This document shows, in pieces, positions 33,649 through 42,440 of a DNA stretch of 64,000 nt (within the stretch, counting starts at the first letter, position 1; each line of letters begins with the position of its first letter). The notes below the pieces were generated by a model that saw only the letters and a program-made list of their open reading frames with translations, did no database searches and had not been told where the DNA came from. A program made the translations under genes and the position numbers. Origin of the DNA: Nocardia bovistercoris (GTDB lineage: Bacteria; Actinomycetota; Actinomycetes; Mycobacteriales; Mycobacteriaceae); the NCBI RefSeq assembly GCF_015674855.1, contig NZ_JADMLG010000006.1, positions 124,001 through 188,000 of the forward strand, in the 5' to 3' direction.

Positions 33649-34410
33649 ATGGTCGAACGTGTCGCAGTGGTCATCGGAGGCGCGTCCGGTATCGGCGCGG
33701 CGACGGCGCGCGCACTGGCCGCCGAAGGCTATCGGGTCACGGTCGCCGATCTCGACGGCGAAGGCGCCGCGCGGATCGCGGCCGAGTTCGGCGGCGTCGG
33801 CACGTCGGTCGACGTCACCGACGAAGGCCAGGTCGAGGCGCTGTTCACCGAGGTCACCGAGCGGGACGGCGCCCCGCACGCGGTGGTCAACACCGTCGGC
33901 ATGAGCACGGTCTCGCCGGTGGTCGACCACGATGTCGCGCAGTGGCGCCAGGTCATCGACATCAACCTGGTCGGCGCGTTCATCGTGCTCAAACACGCCG
34001 GACGCCGGGTCGTCGACGGCGGCGCGCTGGTCTCGCTCACCTCGCTCAACGCCCGACAGGCCGGTGCGTGGCTGTCGGCGTACTGCTCGGCCAAGGCCGG
34101 ACTGTCGATGCTCACCCAGGTGACCGCCCTCGAACTCGCCGCGCGCAAGGTCAGGGTGAACGCCATCGCGCCGGGTCTGGTGATCACGCCGCTCACCGAG
34201 GGCATCCAGACCATCCCCGGCATCGCCGAGGACTACATCGCGAACACCCCCCTCGGCCGCTCCGGCGAACCCGAGGAGATCGCCGCGGCGGCGGTGTTCC
34301 TGTGCTCGGACAAGGCCGCCTGGATCACCGGCGAGATCCTCGACATCAACGGCGGCGCGCACCTGCTGCGCTACCCAACGCTGGACAAGCACCTGAGCGC
34401 CCTGATGTGA
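33649..34410 (+). CDS. Short-chain dehydrogenase/reductase
   Basis: A 253-residue classical SDR: cofactor loop GGASGIG (10-16), the NNAG position reads VNTVGMS, catalytic Ser in SLTSLNARQ and YCSAK for Tyr/Lys. The end ITGEILDINGGAHLL is usual. Substrate unknown. It has its own promoter region with the TTGACG-NN-CGTCAA operator, which couples it to the TetR protein at 32937; the substrate or product may be the inducer. Confidence 0.9.
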   Translation: MVERVAVVIGGASGIGAATARALAAEGYRVTVADLDGEGAARIAAEFGGVGTSVDVTDEGQVEALFTEVTERDGAPHAVVNTVGMSTVSPVVDHDVAQWRQVIDINLVGAFIVLKHAGRRVVDGGALVSLTSLNARQAGAWLSAYCSAKAGLSMLTQVTALELAARKVRVNAIAPGLVITPLTEGIQTIPGIAEDYIANTPLGRSGEPEEIAAAAVFLCSDKAAWITGEILDINGGAHLLRYPTLDKHLSALM

Positions 34411-34480
34411 GCACGCCGTGACGCGCCGCTTGACCTTCACACGGTGACAAGGTCTTCACTGGGTGCAGGAGGTGATCGTC

Positions 34481-35158
34481 ATGGACTCGACACACACGAA
34501 CACACAGCACACCCGACTGCTCGACGCGCTCGGCGCACCGAACTCGTCGACCCGATTGCGCGCCGCGCTGGCGGCGGGCACGAACCCGGATCCCGACCTC
34601 GCCGACGCACTGGTGGCGCGGTGCGCGGTCGAACCGGACTTCTTCGTGCGCGACATGCTCACCTGGGCGCTGACCCGGCTCCCGACCGAGGTGACGCTGC
34701 CGCGACTGCGGGCCGAACTCCGCGGCGAACGCCCGCAGGCCCGCGGTCAGGCCCTGCACACGCTGTCCAAGATCGCGGACGCCGACACCTGGCCCGCCAT
34801 CACCCGGTCGCTGCTGCACGACCCCGACGACGAGGTCGCGCGCAGCGCCTGGCGTGCGGCGGTCGTGCTGGTCCCGGCGACGCGGCGGCGCGAACTCGCC
34901 GAGGACCTGGCCGCTCAGCTCGGCCGCGGCGACCGGGAGACCCGGCGCAGCCTGAGCCGCGCCATGCTCGCCCTCGCCGACGTGGCCGAGCAGGCGCTGC
35001 GGACCGGACTCGACAGCCGCGACCCGGCCATCCGCGCGCACGCCGCGGCGACCCGGCGCCTGCTGCACGACCCCGACGCCGATTTCGACGGCGCGGTGCT
35101 CGAGGCGAAGCGGATCGACGCGCTCGGGCCGCAGCGAACGGAGTCGAGCGCGTGCTGA
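34481..35158 (+). CDS. HEAT-repeat protein
   Basis: A 225-residue protein consisting of about five HEAT/PBS-lyase-like helical repeats (LLDALGAPNSSTRLRAALAAG, ALVARCAVEPDFFVRDMLTWALTRLP, LRAELRGERPQARGQALHTLSKIAD, LHDPDDEVARSAWRAAVVLVP, GLDSRDPAIRAHAAATRRLLHD). Such proteins are protein-binding scaffolds. The ATG has AGGAGG 8 bases upstream. Its last codons overlap the next gene by 7 bases (GTGCTGA), so the two are coupled; both carry HEAT repeats and may bind one another or the same partner. Confidence 0.82.
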   Translation: MDSTHTNTQHTRLLDALGAPNSSTRLRAALAAGTNPDPDLADALVARCAVEPDFFVRDMLTWALTRLPTEVTLPRLRAELRGERPQARGQALHTLSKIADADTWPAITRSLLHDPDDEVARSAWRAAVVLVPATRRRELAEDLAAQLGRGDRETRRSLSRAMLALADVAEQALRTGLDSRDPAIRAHAAATRRLLHDPDADFDGAVLEAKRIDALGPQRTESSAC

Positions 35159-36189
35159 TCGGCGAGGTGGCGCGGCGATCCGGGGTGAGCACCCGGATGC
35201 TGCGCCACTACGACACCCTCGGTCTGGTCAGCCCGACCGGCCGCACCGTCGGCGGCTACCGCGAATACGCCGCGGGTGACATCCGCCGGATCTTCCACGT
35301 GGAGAGCCTGCGGTCCCTCGGCCTGTCGCTGCGCCAGATCGCCCGCGCGCTCGAGGATCCGGGATTCGCGCCGTCCGCCCTGGTCGGCGACCTGATCCGG
35401 CGGACCGAGGAGCGGATCGAGCGGGAGCGCGAACTGCTCGAGCGACTGCGCACCGTCGACGCCTCGGCGCCGTCGGACTGGTCCGGCGTCCTGCGCATCG
35501 TCGAACTCCTGCACGGACTCGGTTCGCCGCACGCGGCGCGGCGCCAGCAGGCCGCGCTGTCGCCCGCCGAGGACATGCCGGTCCGCACCGACCTGCTGGC
35601 GGGCGCGGTGCTCGCCGAATCCGATCCCTTCGTCGCGGGGGCGTTGCGCTGGGCGCTCGCGCGGGCGGGCGGCGATGGCGTCGCCGGGCTGGCTCCCGGA
35701 TTGCGTGCCGCCGATGTCCAGACCCGCAGGCGCGCGGTGACGGCGCTCGCCGAGATCCCCGAGCAGGAGGCGACCGACCTGCTCACCGCCGCGCTCGACG
35801 ATCCCGATCCGACCGTGCGCGGTCCGGCCGCACTTGCGACGGGCGCTCGCGGTGTCGGCGCGGCCGTTCCGATGCTGCTCGCCATGGTGGTCGAGGGCGC
35901 CAACGACATCGAGGCCGCCGAAGTGCTCGGCGCGCTGGCCTCGGATCGGGACCGCGCCGAGATGATCATGAGCGCGCTGGTCGATGAGCTGACCTCGCCC
36001 ACCGCCGTCGCAGCGGCACGGATTCGGCTCACTCAGGCCCTGCTCGAGATGCCGGGCCCCGAGGCCATCGACGTGCTGCGCCGTTTGACGCGCGACGACG
36101 ACCGCGATGTCGCGCGGATCGCCGCCGCCTTCGTCGACATGCTCGAAAAACGTTCCGACACGGATTCTTCGATCGGGCGAGAAAGGTGA
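35152..36189 (+). CDS. MerR-family regulator with C-terminal HEAT repeats
   Basis: A 345-residue protein. Residues 1-70 are a MerR domain (IGEVARRSGVSTRMLRHYDTLGLVSPTGRTVGGYREYAAGDIRRI), 75-115 the dimer helix (RRTEERIERERELLERLRTV), and about 140-335 are HEAT-like repeats in place of a small ligand pocket (DPFVAGALRWALARAG, VQTRRRAVTALAEIPEQEATDLLTAALDDPDPTVRGPAALATGA). A protein rather than a small molecule may therefore be the signal, plausibly the HEAT protein encoded just upstream. Confidence 0.87.
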   Translation: MLIGEVARRSGVSTRMLRHYDTLGLVSPTGRTVGGYREYAAGDIRRIFHVESLRSLGLSLRQIARALEDPGFAPSALVGDLIRRTEERIERERELLERLRTVDASAPSDWSGVLRIVELLHGLGSPHAARRQQAALSPAEDMPVRTDLLAGAVLAESDPFVAGALRWALARAGGDGVAGLAPGLRAADVQTRRRAVTALAEIPEQEATDLLTAALDDPDPTVRGPAALATGARGVGAAVPMLLAMVVEGANDIEAAEVLGALASDRDRAEMIMSALVDELTSPTAVAAARIRLTQALLEMPGPEAIDVLRRLTRDDDRDVARIAAAFVDMLEKRSDTDSSIGRER

Positions 36190-36382
36190 GCACGGCCGCG
36201 GCGGCCACCTGATCCCGGTCGGTCGCCGCACGCCGACGCGCTCGCCGCGATTCCGGCGCGCCGAATCGGAGAGTGATCTACAGTATGTCTTACTGTTACA
36301 TCTTCGAGCAGTCGCGCCGCCCGAGTGCACGACGCTGCGGCGCTCGCGCACCCGTCCGCGTCACCCATCCCGGAGTAGGTCC

Positions 36383-37660
36383 ATGACCATCAGCCACCCG
36401 CCCACATCCGCTCGCCCGTATCACCGACTCGACATCTCGTCGCAGGAATTCTGGGGGCAGGATTTCCTGACACGGGAGCACAGTTTCGCGCAACTGCGGG
36501 CCGAACCGGGACTGACCTGGCACGACCCGGCGCCCTCGATGTTCCCGCACGAGGAAGCCGGATACTGGGCCGTCACGCGGCACGCGGACATCCGCCATAT
36601 CAGCCGCAACAGCGAGCTGTTCTGTTCGAGCCAAGGCATCAGCATGGCTCCGCTGGCCGCAGAATTCCAGCGGGTGACGACCTTCTTCCTCACCATGGAC
36701 CCGCCCGAGCACACCCGCTACCGCAAACTCATCAGCATGGCGTTCACGCCGCGCCAGATCCGGCTCATCGAATCCCAGATCCGCGACACGGCGGCGCAGG
36801 TGGTCGACGAGGTGATCGCCGAACTCGAGGCGAACGGCGAGGCCGATTTCGCGGCGAGCGTGTCGAAGAAGCTTCCGATGCGCACGATCTCGCGGATGAT
36901 CGGACTCGATCCCGCCGATTACGAGGCCGTCGCCGACGCCGCCGAAGCCGTGTTCGGCACCAGCGACGGGGAGTACGCGAGCATCGAGGAGCAGGCGACC
37001 CACCTGATGACCCAGCTCGGCGTCCTGCAGAACGCGGGCATCGATCTCGCCCGCCGCCGCCGCGAGGAGCCCGCCGACGACCTCATGACCAATATGGTGA
37101 ACGCCGAGGTGGACGGGCACGGACTCACCGACGCCGACATCGGCGCGTTCATGGTGCTGCTCGCCGCCGCGGGCAACGACACCACCAAGCAGACCATCTC
37201 CCACGTGTTCAAAGCGCTGGCCGAGCATCCGGAACAGGCAGCGTGGCTGGCCGAGGACTTCGACGGGCGCATCGGCGCCGCGATCGACGAGTTCGTCCGC
37301 TGGGCCACCCCCGTCATGACCTTCGCGCGCCACGCCACCGCCGACACCGAGGTGGCGGGCACGCCCATCAAGGCGGGCGAGAAGCTCGTGCTGTTCTACT
37401 GTTCGGGCAATCGCGACGACGCCGCGTTCGAACGGCCACACGAATTCGACATCACCCGAGGGCCCACCGAGCACGTCGCCTTCGGCGGCGGCGGCACGCA
37501 CTTCTGCCTGGGGGCGCAGCTGGCGCGGATGGAGTTGCGGCACATGTTCCATCAGCTGTCGACCCGGCTGCCCGCGGTCGACGTCGGCCGTCCGGAGTAT
37601 GTGAACAGCAACATCATCCACGGCATGAAGCGCATGCCGATTCGACTGAGGTCAGCGTAG
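36383..37660 (+). CDS. Cytochrome P450
   Basis: A 425-residue P450 without membrane anchor. TMDPPEHTRYRKLISMAFTPRQI (C-helix region), I-helix AAAGNDTTKQ, K-helix EFVR, and the heme loop FGGGGTHFCLG with ligand Cys375 are all intact. The pattern is closest in style to the CYP124/125/142 group of mycolic actinomycetes, which hydroxylate branched lipids or sterols; the exact family needs alignment. No ferredoxin gene is adjacent. It precedes the oxidase-like membrane operon but is separated by 257 bases containing a palindrome. Confidence 0.92.
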   Translation: MTISHPPTSARPYHRLDISSQEFWGQDFLTREHSFAQLRAEPGLTWHDPAPSMFPHEEAGYWAVTRHADIRHISRNSELFCSSQGISMAPLAAEFQRVTTFFLTMDPPEHTRYRKLISMAFTPRQIRLIESQIRDTAAQVVDEVIAELEANGEADFAASVSKKLPMRTISRMIGLDPADYEAVADAAEAVFGTSDGEYASIEEQATHLMTQLGVLQNAGIDLARRRREEPADDLMTNMVNAEVDGHGLTDADIGAFMVLLAAAGNDTTKQTISHVFKALAEHPEQAAWLAEDFDGRIGAAIDEFVRWATPVMTFARHATADTEVAGTPIKAGEKLVLFYCSGNRDDAAFERPHEFDITRGPTEHVAFGGGGTHFCLGAQLARMELRHMFHQLSTRLPAVDVGRPEYVNSNIIHGMKRMPIRLRSA

Positions 37661-37749
37661 GGCGCAGGCGTTCGTCGCAGCCACACCCACTGACCTCTGT
37701 CACCGACTGGCATAGCGAATTCCGCTAACAACCCATTCCACTGCCGGCC

Positions 37750-37779
37750 AGACGTGATTGACTCAAGTCAATCACGTCT
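37750..37779. promoter_or_regulatory. Operator-like palindrome upstream of the membrane operon
   Basis: AGACGTGATTGACT (37750-37763) and AGTCAATCACGTCT (37766-37779) are perfect 14-base arms around CA. The centre TTGACTCAAGTCAA has the TTGAC-N4-GTCAA frame of the TetR sites at 32909 and 33603. It could also end P450 transcription, but its position and AT-rich core favour an operator. Confidence 0.6.
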
Positions 37780-37800
37780 GCGATGCTTCGTACCTGGAAC

Positions 37801-37905
37801 AGCGCCGTTCGACGGGCAGCGCCGTTCGACGGGCAGCGCCGTTCGACGGGCAGCGCCGTTCGACGGGCAGCGCCGTCGGACAGGGCAGCGCCGTCGGACA
37901 GGGAA
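37801..37905 (+). repeat. Tandem repeat in the leader of the membrane operon
   Basis: Four perfect copies of the 17-base unit AGCGCCGTTCGACGGGC (37801-37868) are followed by two related 18-base units AGCGCCGTCGGACAGGG(C). Each 17-mer can form a small hairpin CCGT-TCG-ACGG. The array lies between the palindrome and the start at 37918, i.e. probably in the 5' untranslated RNA. Confidence 0.85.
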
Positions 37906-37917
37906 GTGGGATGAGGC

Positions 37918-38661
37918 ATGCAAGTCGACACCGAACAAGCCGAGCGCACCGACGACACGAATCTGCGTGCGCAGCAAACGATCCTGTGGTCGACCCCGGT
38001 GGTCGCCGCCGCGCTGCTCGCGCTGTTCGTCGCCTTCCCCGGCTTCTTCCCGCCGATGTCGCCGAACGCGACCGCCGCGGAGGTCGCGCGGTTCTACGGG
38101 GAGAACACCGCGATGATCCGCTTCAGCATGGTCGGATTCAACCTGTGCGGCGTGCTGATCGTGCCGTTCTTCGTGTTGATCGTGGGGCAGATGATGCGCA
38201 TGCGCGGCCAGAGCCACATCTTCGCGTTCTCCTACCTCACCTCCGTGGTCGCCGGGGTCACGCTGTTCGCGCTGTCGAACATCTTCTTCGGCGTCGCGGC
38301 CTTCCGTACCGACCGCGACCCCGAAATCCTGCGCGCCCTCAACGATCTCGCGTGGATCACCTTCATCGCGCCCATCGGCATGCTGGTCGCGCAATTCGTC
38401 CTGCTCGCGCTCGCGGTGCTCTTCGACGATCCCGAGCGGCCGGTGTTCCCGCGCTGGGTGGCGCCCTACTCGATCCTGACGGCGCTGGCCATGGCGCCGT
38501 CGGCGGGGGCGGCGGTGTTCCGGGACGGTCCGCTGGCCTGGGACGGATTCGTGTCGTTCTGGCTGCGCAATATCGCCTTCGCGTTGTTCGTCGCGGTCAT
38601 GTTCGTACAGGTCCGCGCGGCGCTGCGGCGTCAGGCCGACGAAGCGGGCGCGGTTTCATGA
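37918..38661 (+). CDS. Membrane protein A of an oxidase-like operon
   Basis: A 247-residue protein with about six membrane helices (near 21-43, 65-90, 97-122, 140-168, 180-200, 208-230). It is a paralogue of the next gene: both share a first helix, RDPEILRALNDLAW versus RDPSIQYLFYDLGM, PVFPRWVAPYSIL versus RVFPKWFAYVSVW, and an AWDGFVSFW versus AWNGMITFY motif. Function unknown; context suggests a partner of the oxidase subunit III homologue. Stop and next start overlap (ATGA). Confidence 0.75.
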   Translation: MQVDTEQAERTDDTNLRAQQTILWSTPVVAAALLALFVAFPGFFPPMSPNATAAEVARFYGENTAMIRFSMVGFNLCGVLIVPFFVLIVGQMMRMRGQSHIFAFSYLTSVVAGVTLFALSNIFFGVAAFRTDRDPEILRALNDLAWITFIAPIGMLVAQFVLLALAVLFDDPERPVFPRWVAPYSILTALAMAPSAGAAVFRDGPLAWDGFVSFWLRNIAFALFVAVMFVQVRAALRRQADEAGAVS

Positions 38662-39431
38662 CCGCCGTCGCCACCGCCGAATCCGCCGCGTCCGACGATT
38701 CCGCACCGAAAAGCCGTGCGGGACTCGACGTCTGGATCGCCTACTTCGCCTTCGCGGGCTTCTACGCCTTACTGTCGATCGGCGTGGTCTTCTTCGGCAG
38801 GGCCACGCCGCCGCCGCGCCCCGATGTCACCGACGTGCAGGTAGCGCAGTGGTTCCAGGACCATCGCTTCGGCATCCAAGCGGGATTCGCGGTGCTGCTC
38901 GTGCTCGCGGGCGGCGCGGCCGTATCCAACGGCATCATCGGCTATTTCATGAAACGGATGTCCTCGGGATCGCTGCTCGCCTACGCCTACATCGCGGCCA
39001 TGGGCGTCGGCGCGATACCGGGATTCACACTGCTGCTGGTCTGTTGGCTCACCGCGACCTTACGGCCCGACCGCGACCCGTCCATCCAATATCTGTTCTA
39101 CGACCTCGGCATGTTGTCCTACAACGGATCTCTCGGCTGCTTCACCGCCGCGTACCTGGTGCTGGCGATCGCGATCCTCTACGACCGCCGTCGCGTCTTC
39201 CCGAAGTGGTTTGCCTACGTGTCGGTGTGGCAGATCCTCACCGAGGTCGTGGCCACCCAGATGTGGAATTTCCACTCGGGGGCGTTCGCGTGGAACGGGA
39301 TGATCACCTTCTACATCGCCGTGGTCATCTTCGGGCTGTGGGTCGCGTGCCTGCTCCCGATCCTGCGCGCCGCCGCCAAGGCCGAGAACGACCGGACCGC
39401 GCCCCTCTATCGCACGGAGGCGAGCCGGTGA
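38658..39431 (+). CDS. Membrane protein B, paralogue of the preceding gene
   Basis: A 257-residue protein with six or seven membrane helices after a 20-residue cytosolic start. Similar to its upstream neighbour over most of the length, so the pair arose by tandem duplication. Polar residues inside helices (His/Asn/Trp in TQMWNFHSGAFAWNGM) might bind a cofactor or quinone, but no heme-copper His pattern is complete. The start overlaps the previous stop (ATGA) and its stop overlaps the next start (GTGA). Confidence 0.75.
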   Translation: MTAVATAESAASDDSAPKSRAGLDVWIAYFAFAGFYALLSIGVVFFGRATPPPRPDVTDVQVAQWFQDHRFGIQAGFAVLLVLAGGAAVSNGIIGYFMKRMSSGSLLAYAYIAAMGVGAIPGFTLLLVCWLTATLRPDRDPSIQYLFYDLGMLSYNGSLGCFTAAYLVLAIAILYDRRRVFPKWFAYVSVWQILTEVVATQMWNFHSGAFAWNGMITFYIAVVIFGLWVACLLPILRAAAKAENDRTAPLYRTEASR

Positions 39432-40009
39432 CCGTCTCGGAGCGCGACCGCCCCACCCGAAGGACACCGCACCTGCCCGGCGATGCCGACATGTGGGTCA
39501 TGATCCTGGGCGACCTGTTCTTCTTCGGCTGCTACTTCGTCACCTACATGGTCTTCCGCGCCAGATCACCCGAGCGGTTCTCCGCCGCGCAGCAACACCT
39601 GCACATCGGCATCGGCGTCACCAACACCGTTGTCCTGCTGACGAGTTCGATGTTCGTCGCACTCGCGGTGATCGCCGTCCGCGAGTCCGAGATCCGCCGG
39701 GCACGGCGGCTGATCCTGGCCGGGGCCGCCTGCGGCGTGCTGTTCACCGCGCTCAAAGCCTACGAATGGCACCGCGAGATCAGCGCCGGATTCACCGTCT
39801 CCGACGAATTCTTCGGCTTCTACTACGTGCTCACCGGCGTGCACCTCGCCCACGTCCTACTCGGCCTGCTCATCCTCGGCATCGCACTGCGCGACCTGCG
39901 CGACACCCGTCGACAGCGCATCGGCCTGATGGAACAGGCCGCCTCGTTCTGGCACATGGTCGACCTGCTGTGGGTCGTCATCTTCGCCATCGTCTACCTG
40001 ATGAGGTGA
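39428..40009 (+). CDS. Cytochrome c oxidase subunit III-like protein (NorE/CtaE-like)
   Basis: A 193-residue, five-helix subunit III homologue: LPGDADMWVMILGDLFFFGCYFVTYMVFRARSPERF at the start, then KAYEWHREISAGFTVSDEFFGFYYVLTGVHLAHVLLGLLIL and SFWHMVDLLWVVIFAIVYLMR at the end, both classic subunit III motifs. Its five helices match the shorter NorE-type group. No subunit I or II gene is in the window, so it either works with an oxidase encoded elsewhere or with the neighbouring membrane proteins. The GTG overlaps the previous stop. Confidence 0.9.
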   Translation: MTVSERDRPTRRTPHLPGDADMWVMILGDLFFFGCYFVTYMVFRARSPERFSAAQQHLHIGIGVTNTVVLLTSSMFVALAVIAVRESEIRRARRLILAGAACGVLFTALKAYEWHREISAGFTVSDEFFGFYYVLTGVHLAHVLLGLLILGIALRDLRDTRRQRIGLMEQAASFWHMVDLLWVVIFAIVYLMR

Positions 40010-40014
40010 CAACC

Positions 40015-40314
40015 GTGACCACCGCCACCGACCGCGACGCTCGCGACAAGCGACTCGTCGTCTACACCTGGATCGCACTCACCGCGACCACCCTGCTGGC
40101 CTGGCGCCTGAGCCCGGGCCACGGCGACGCCGCCACCGCACTCGGCAAGGAACTCATAGCGGGCATCGTCGTGTTGGGCGCCGTCAAATGCCGACTGATC
40201 ATCGGCAACTTCATGGAAATCCGCCACGCCCCACGCGCATTGCGAATCGCCCTCGACATCTGGCTGGTCGTCCTCTGGGCCGCCCTGTTCGGCATCTACC
40301 TCTACTCCACCTGA
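40015..40314 (+). CDS. Cytochrome c oxidase subunit IV-like protein (COX4_pro)
   Basis: A 99-residue, three-helix membrane protein with the prokaryotic subunit IV look: LVVYTWIALTATTLLAWRL, ELIAGIVVLGAVKCRLIIGNFMEIRHAPRALR and IALDIWLVVLWAALFGIYLY. KxRLIxxxFMExRxAP is the family hallmark. AGGTGA precedes the GTG at 40015; an in-frame GTG at 40006 overlapping the previous stop is an alternative start. Last gene of the operon, followed by a strong inverted repeat. Confidence 0.87.
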   Translation: MTTATDRDARDKRLVVYTWIALTATTLLAWRLSPGHGDAATALGKELIAGIVVLGAVKCRLIIGNFMEIRHAPRALRIALDIWLVVLWAALFGIYLYST

Positions 40315-40365
40315 GCCCTCGCGCCCGTCCCGTCGATCGATCGGCCGATACCGCACCCACTCGGC

Positions 40366-40400
40366 GTGCACCTACCGTGTCCTGGTCACGGTAGGTGCAC
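40366..40400. terminator. Strong inverted repeat ending the oxidase-like operon
   Basis: Perfect 14-base arms GTGCACCTACCGTG / CACGGTAGGTGCAC with a 7-base loop, 51 bases after the subunit IV stop and 22 bases before the RDD gene. It is probably the operon terminator, but it could equally be an operator of the RDD gene. Confidence 0.6.
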
Positions 40401-40422
40401 TCGATTCGGGATGGGGTTGCTG

Positions 40423-41334
40423 ATGGCCGAGAATCCGGCGGTCACGGAAACGACGGCGGGACGGCGGGTCGCCGCGTGGGCGGTGGATTTCGCGCTCGTC
40501 CTCGGATGCGCCGCGCTACTCGGGTCGCTGACCCACTACCGGATCGCCGACTACCTCTCGGGCTGGGTCGAACTCGGCGGAACCGGCGCGTGGGAGGTCA
40601 TCCGGTCCAACGGCGACTGGGGCGGCGCGGGCAAGACATTCGGCATGGACGTCGTGAATTCGGTGCTCATGCTGATCATCCAGGCGTTCGTGGCGCTGAT
40701 CGTCGCGACCTTCCTCTATCAATTCGTCGGATTCGCCTGGAAAGGAGCGACTTTCGGCCGCTTCCTGCTCGACCTCGAGGTGCGGGCGGTCGCGGGCGAC
40801 GACGGCCGACTCGGGCGGGCGAGGGCGGCGCGGCGCGCGCTGGCGGGCACGATGACCGATGTCGGACTGTATTCGTTCGCGTGCATCGCCCTGCTGGCGG
40901 GCCGATTCGCGCTGTCGGTCGCGCTGTGGGTGCTCGCGGTCGCCGTGCTCGCGACCAACGCGCTGTTCGCGGCCGGTGCGAGCAGGCGCTCGCTGGTCGA
41001 CCGCCTCGCGGGCACGGCAGTGGCGCGCTCGGGACTGCTGCGCGAATCGTGGCATGCCGCCCGCGACCACGCGGCGGTGGAGCGCGGAATCCGCGGCGCC
41101 CGAGCGGGATTCGAACGCGTCCAGGCGACCACCGGTCAGATCCGGGAATCCGAGCGGGTCGCACAGTTGCGCGATCTCGGCCAGGACGCCGGGCGGCGCG
41201 GGCGCGACACCGCTCGACAGGCGCTGTCCTCCGAGCGCGGACAGCAGGCGCGGCGGGCGGCCGAGTGGGCGGGCGCGAGTCTGAAAGGCGCCTACGACAA
41301 GCGCCGCGATTCCGGACGGCCGCCGGGTCGGTGA
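40423..41334 (+). CDS. RDD-family membrane protein
   Basis: A 303-residue protein. Residues 10-190 hold the RDD domain with four or so helices: RRVAAWAVDFALVLG (the Arg/Asp motif), VNSVLMLIIQAFVALIVATFLY, and GATFGRFLLDLEVRA, the family loop. Residues 200-303 are a long hydrophilic, Arg/Ala/Gln-rich helical tail. RDD proteins are thought to be transporters or cation exchangers, but this is known for few. The ATG giving MAENPAV was chosen; an ATG four codons earlier is possible. Confidence 0.82.
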   Translation: MAENPAVTETTAGRRVAAWAVDFALVLGCAALLGSLTHYRIADYLSGWVELGGTGAWEVIRSNGDWGGAGKTFGMDVVNSVLMLIIQAFVALIVATFLYQFVGFAWKGATFGRFLLDLEVRAVAGDDGRLGRARAARRALAGTMTDVGLYSFACIALLAGRFALSVALWVLAVAVLATNALFAAGASRRSLVDRLAGTAVARSGLLRESWHAARDHAAVERGIRGARAGFERVQATTGQIRESERVAQLRDLGQDAGRRGRDTARQALSSERGQQARRAAEWAGASLKGAYDKRRDSGRPPGR

Positions 41335-41496
41335 CATGAGGCAGGCATATCGACCACCGAGACATCTCCCCGACCGACCCGCCGACTTCCGATCCGTGGC
41401 GACGGTCTCGAACTTCGTCGGGATATTCGGTGACGAAGCGGTGTCCCGCGCAAATGGCTGTCCACCTCCGAAATGCCACGAGAGAGCCTGCGGTGC

Positions 41497-42261
41497 TCAG
41501 GGTTCGGAGTCGGCGCGGAGGTGTTCGGCGAGCCAGGTGTCGAAGGTGGTGTGGGAGAGGTCGGCGCCTTCGTCGGGGAGCAGCTCGGGACCGGACAGGA
41601 CGGCACCGAAGTACGGTGCTTCGGGGTCGGCGGATACGGTGCCCGGGTCGCCGTTGGCTCGGAGCCCGTCGGCGACGAAGTCGGCGAGGCGGAAGACCTC
41701 GGGACCGCCGATTTCGAGTGTTCCGTTCAATGGGGCGCCGAGGGCGACCCGGGCGACGGCGGCGGAGACGTCGGCGGCGGCCATCGGTTGAATGGCCGCG
41801 GAGGTGAGGCGGATTCGATCGCCGCCGGTGGCCGACCGCGCGATGCCCTCGAAGAATTCGAAGAACTGGGTCGCGCGGACGATCGAGTACGGGATCGTCG
41901 AGGACTCGATGAGCTGCTCCTGCGCTACCTTGGCGCGCATGTATCCGCTGTCGGTCAGGCGTTCGGCGCCGACCACCGACAGGGCGACGTGATGGGTCAC
42001 GCCCGCCGCCGACTCGGCCGTCAGAAGGTTGGTCGTCGCGCCGGTGAAGAAGTCGAGGACGGCGGCGTCTTCGAAGGACGGCGAGTTGGAGACGTCGACG
42101 ACTACCCGCGCGCCGCGCAGCGCCTCCTCGAGACCCGCGCCGGTGCGAGTGTTCACGCCCGTCCCTGGCGAGGCGGCGAGGGCGTCGTGGCCCTCGTCCC
42201 GCAGTCGTGCGACCACTTTCGCGCCGATGAGCCCGGTACCGCCGATGACGACGACCTTCAT
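41497..42261 (-). CDS. NAD(P)-binding NmrA/SDR-like protein
   Basis: A 254-residue atypical SDR. GGTGLIG (8-14) binds the nucleotide, SVVGAERLTDSGYMRAKVAQEQLIESSTIPYSIVRATQFFEFF is the NmrA/quinone-reductase-like core, with YMRAK retaining the Tyr/Lys pair. Such proteins act as NAD(P)H sensors or quinone reductases. It stands alone, 180 bases from the end of the alpha/beta-hydrolase gene on the same strand. Confidence 0.85.
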   Translation of the reverse strand: MKVVVIGGTGLIGAKVVARLRDEGHDALAASPGTGVNTRTGAGLEEALRGARVVVDVSNSPSFEDAAVLDFFTGATTNLLTAESAAGVTHHVALSVVGAERLTDSGYMRAKVAQEQLIESSTIPYSIVRATQFFEFFEGIARSATGGDRIRLTSAAIQPMAAADVSAAVARVALGAPLNGTLEIGGPEVFRLADFVADGLRANGDPGTVSADPEAPYFGAVLSGPELLPDEGADLSHTTFDTWLAEHLRADSEP

Positions 42262-42440
42262 GTGTGCACCCTCTCGTCAGCCGGGCGGCACACGGTGAGC
42301 CGTCCGGTCTTCAACAAGGACCGCGCAGCCTATCGATCCGTGACATTCCAGAGGTCGAACCCGAACCATTCTCCCACCGGCGCACACCGCCGAACATGCG
42401 GCCGGGTGCCACGGTCCGGTGTCGGTTCCGCGGCGACTCG

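Noticed and set aside
37801..37905. Repeat array as a CRISPR
   Set aside because: Units are 17 bases and directly abutting, with no unique spacers and no cas genes.
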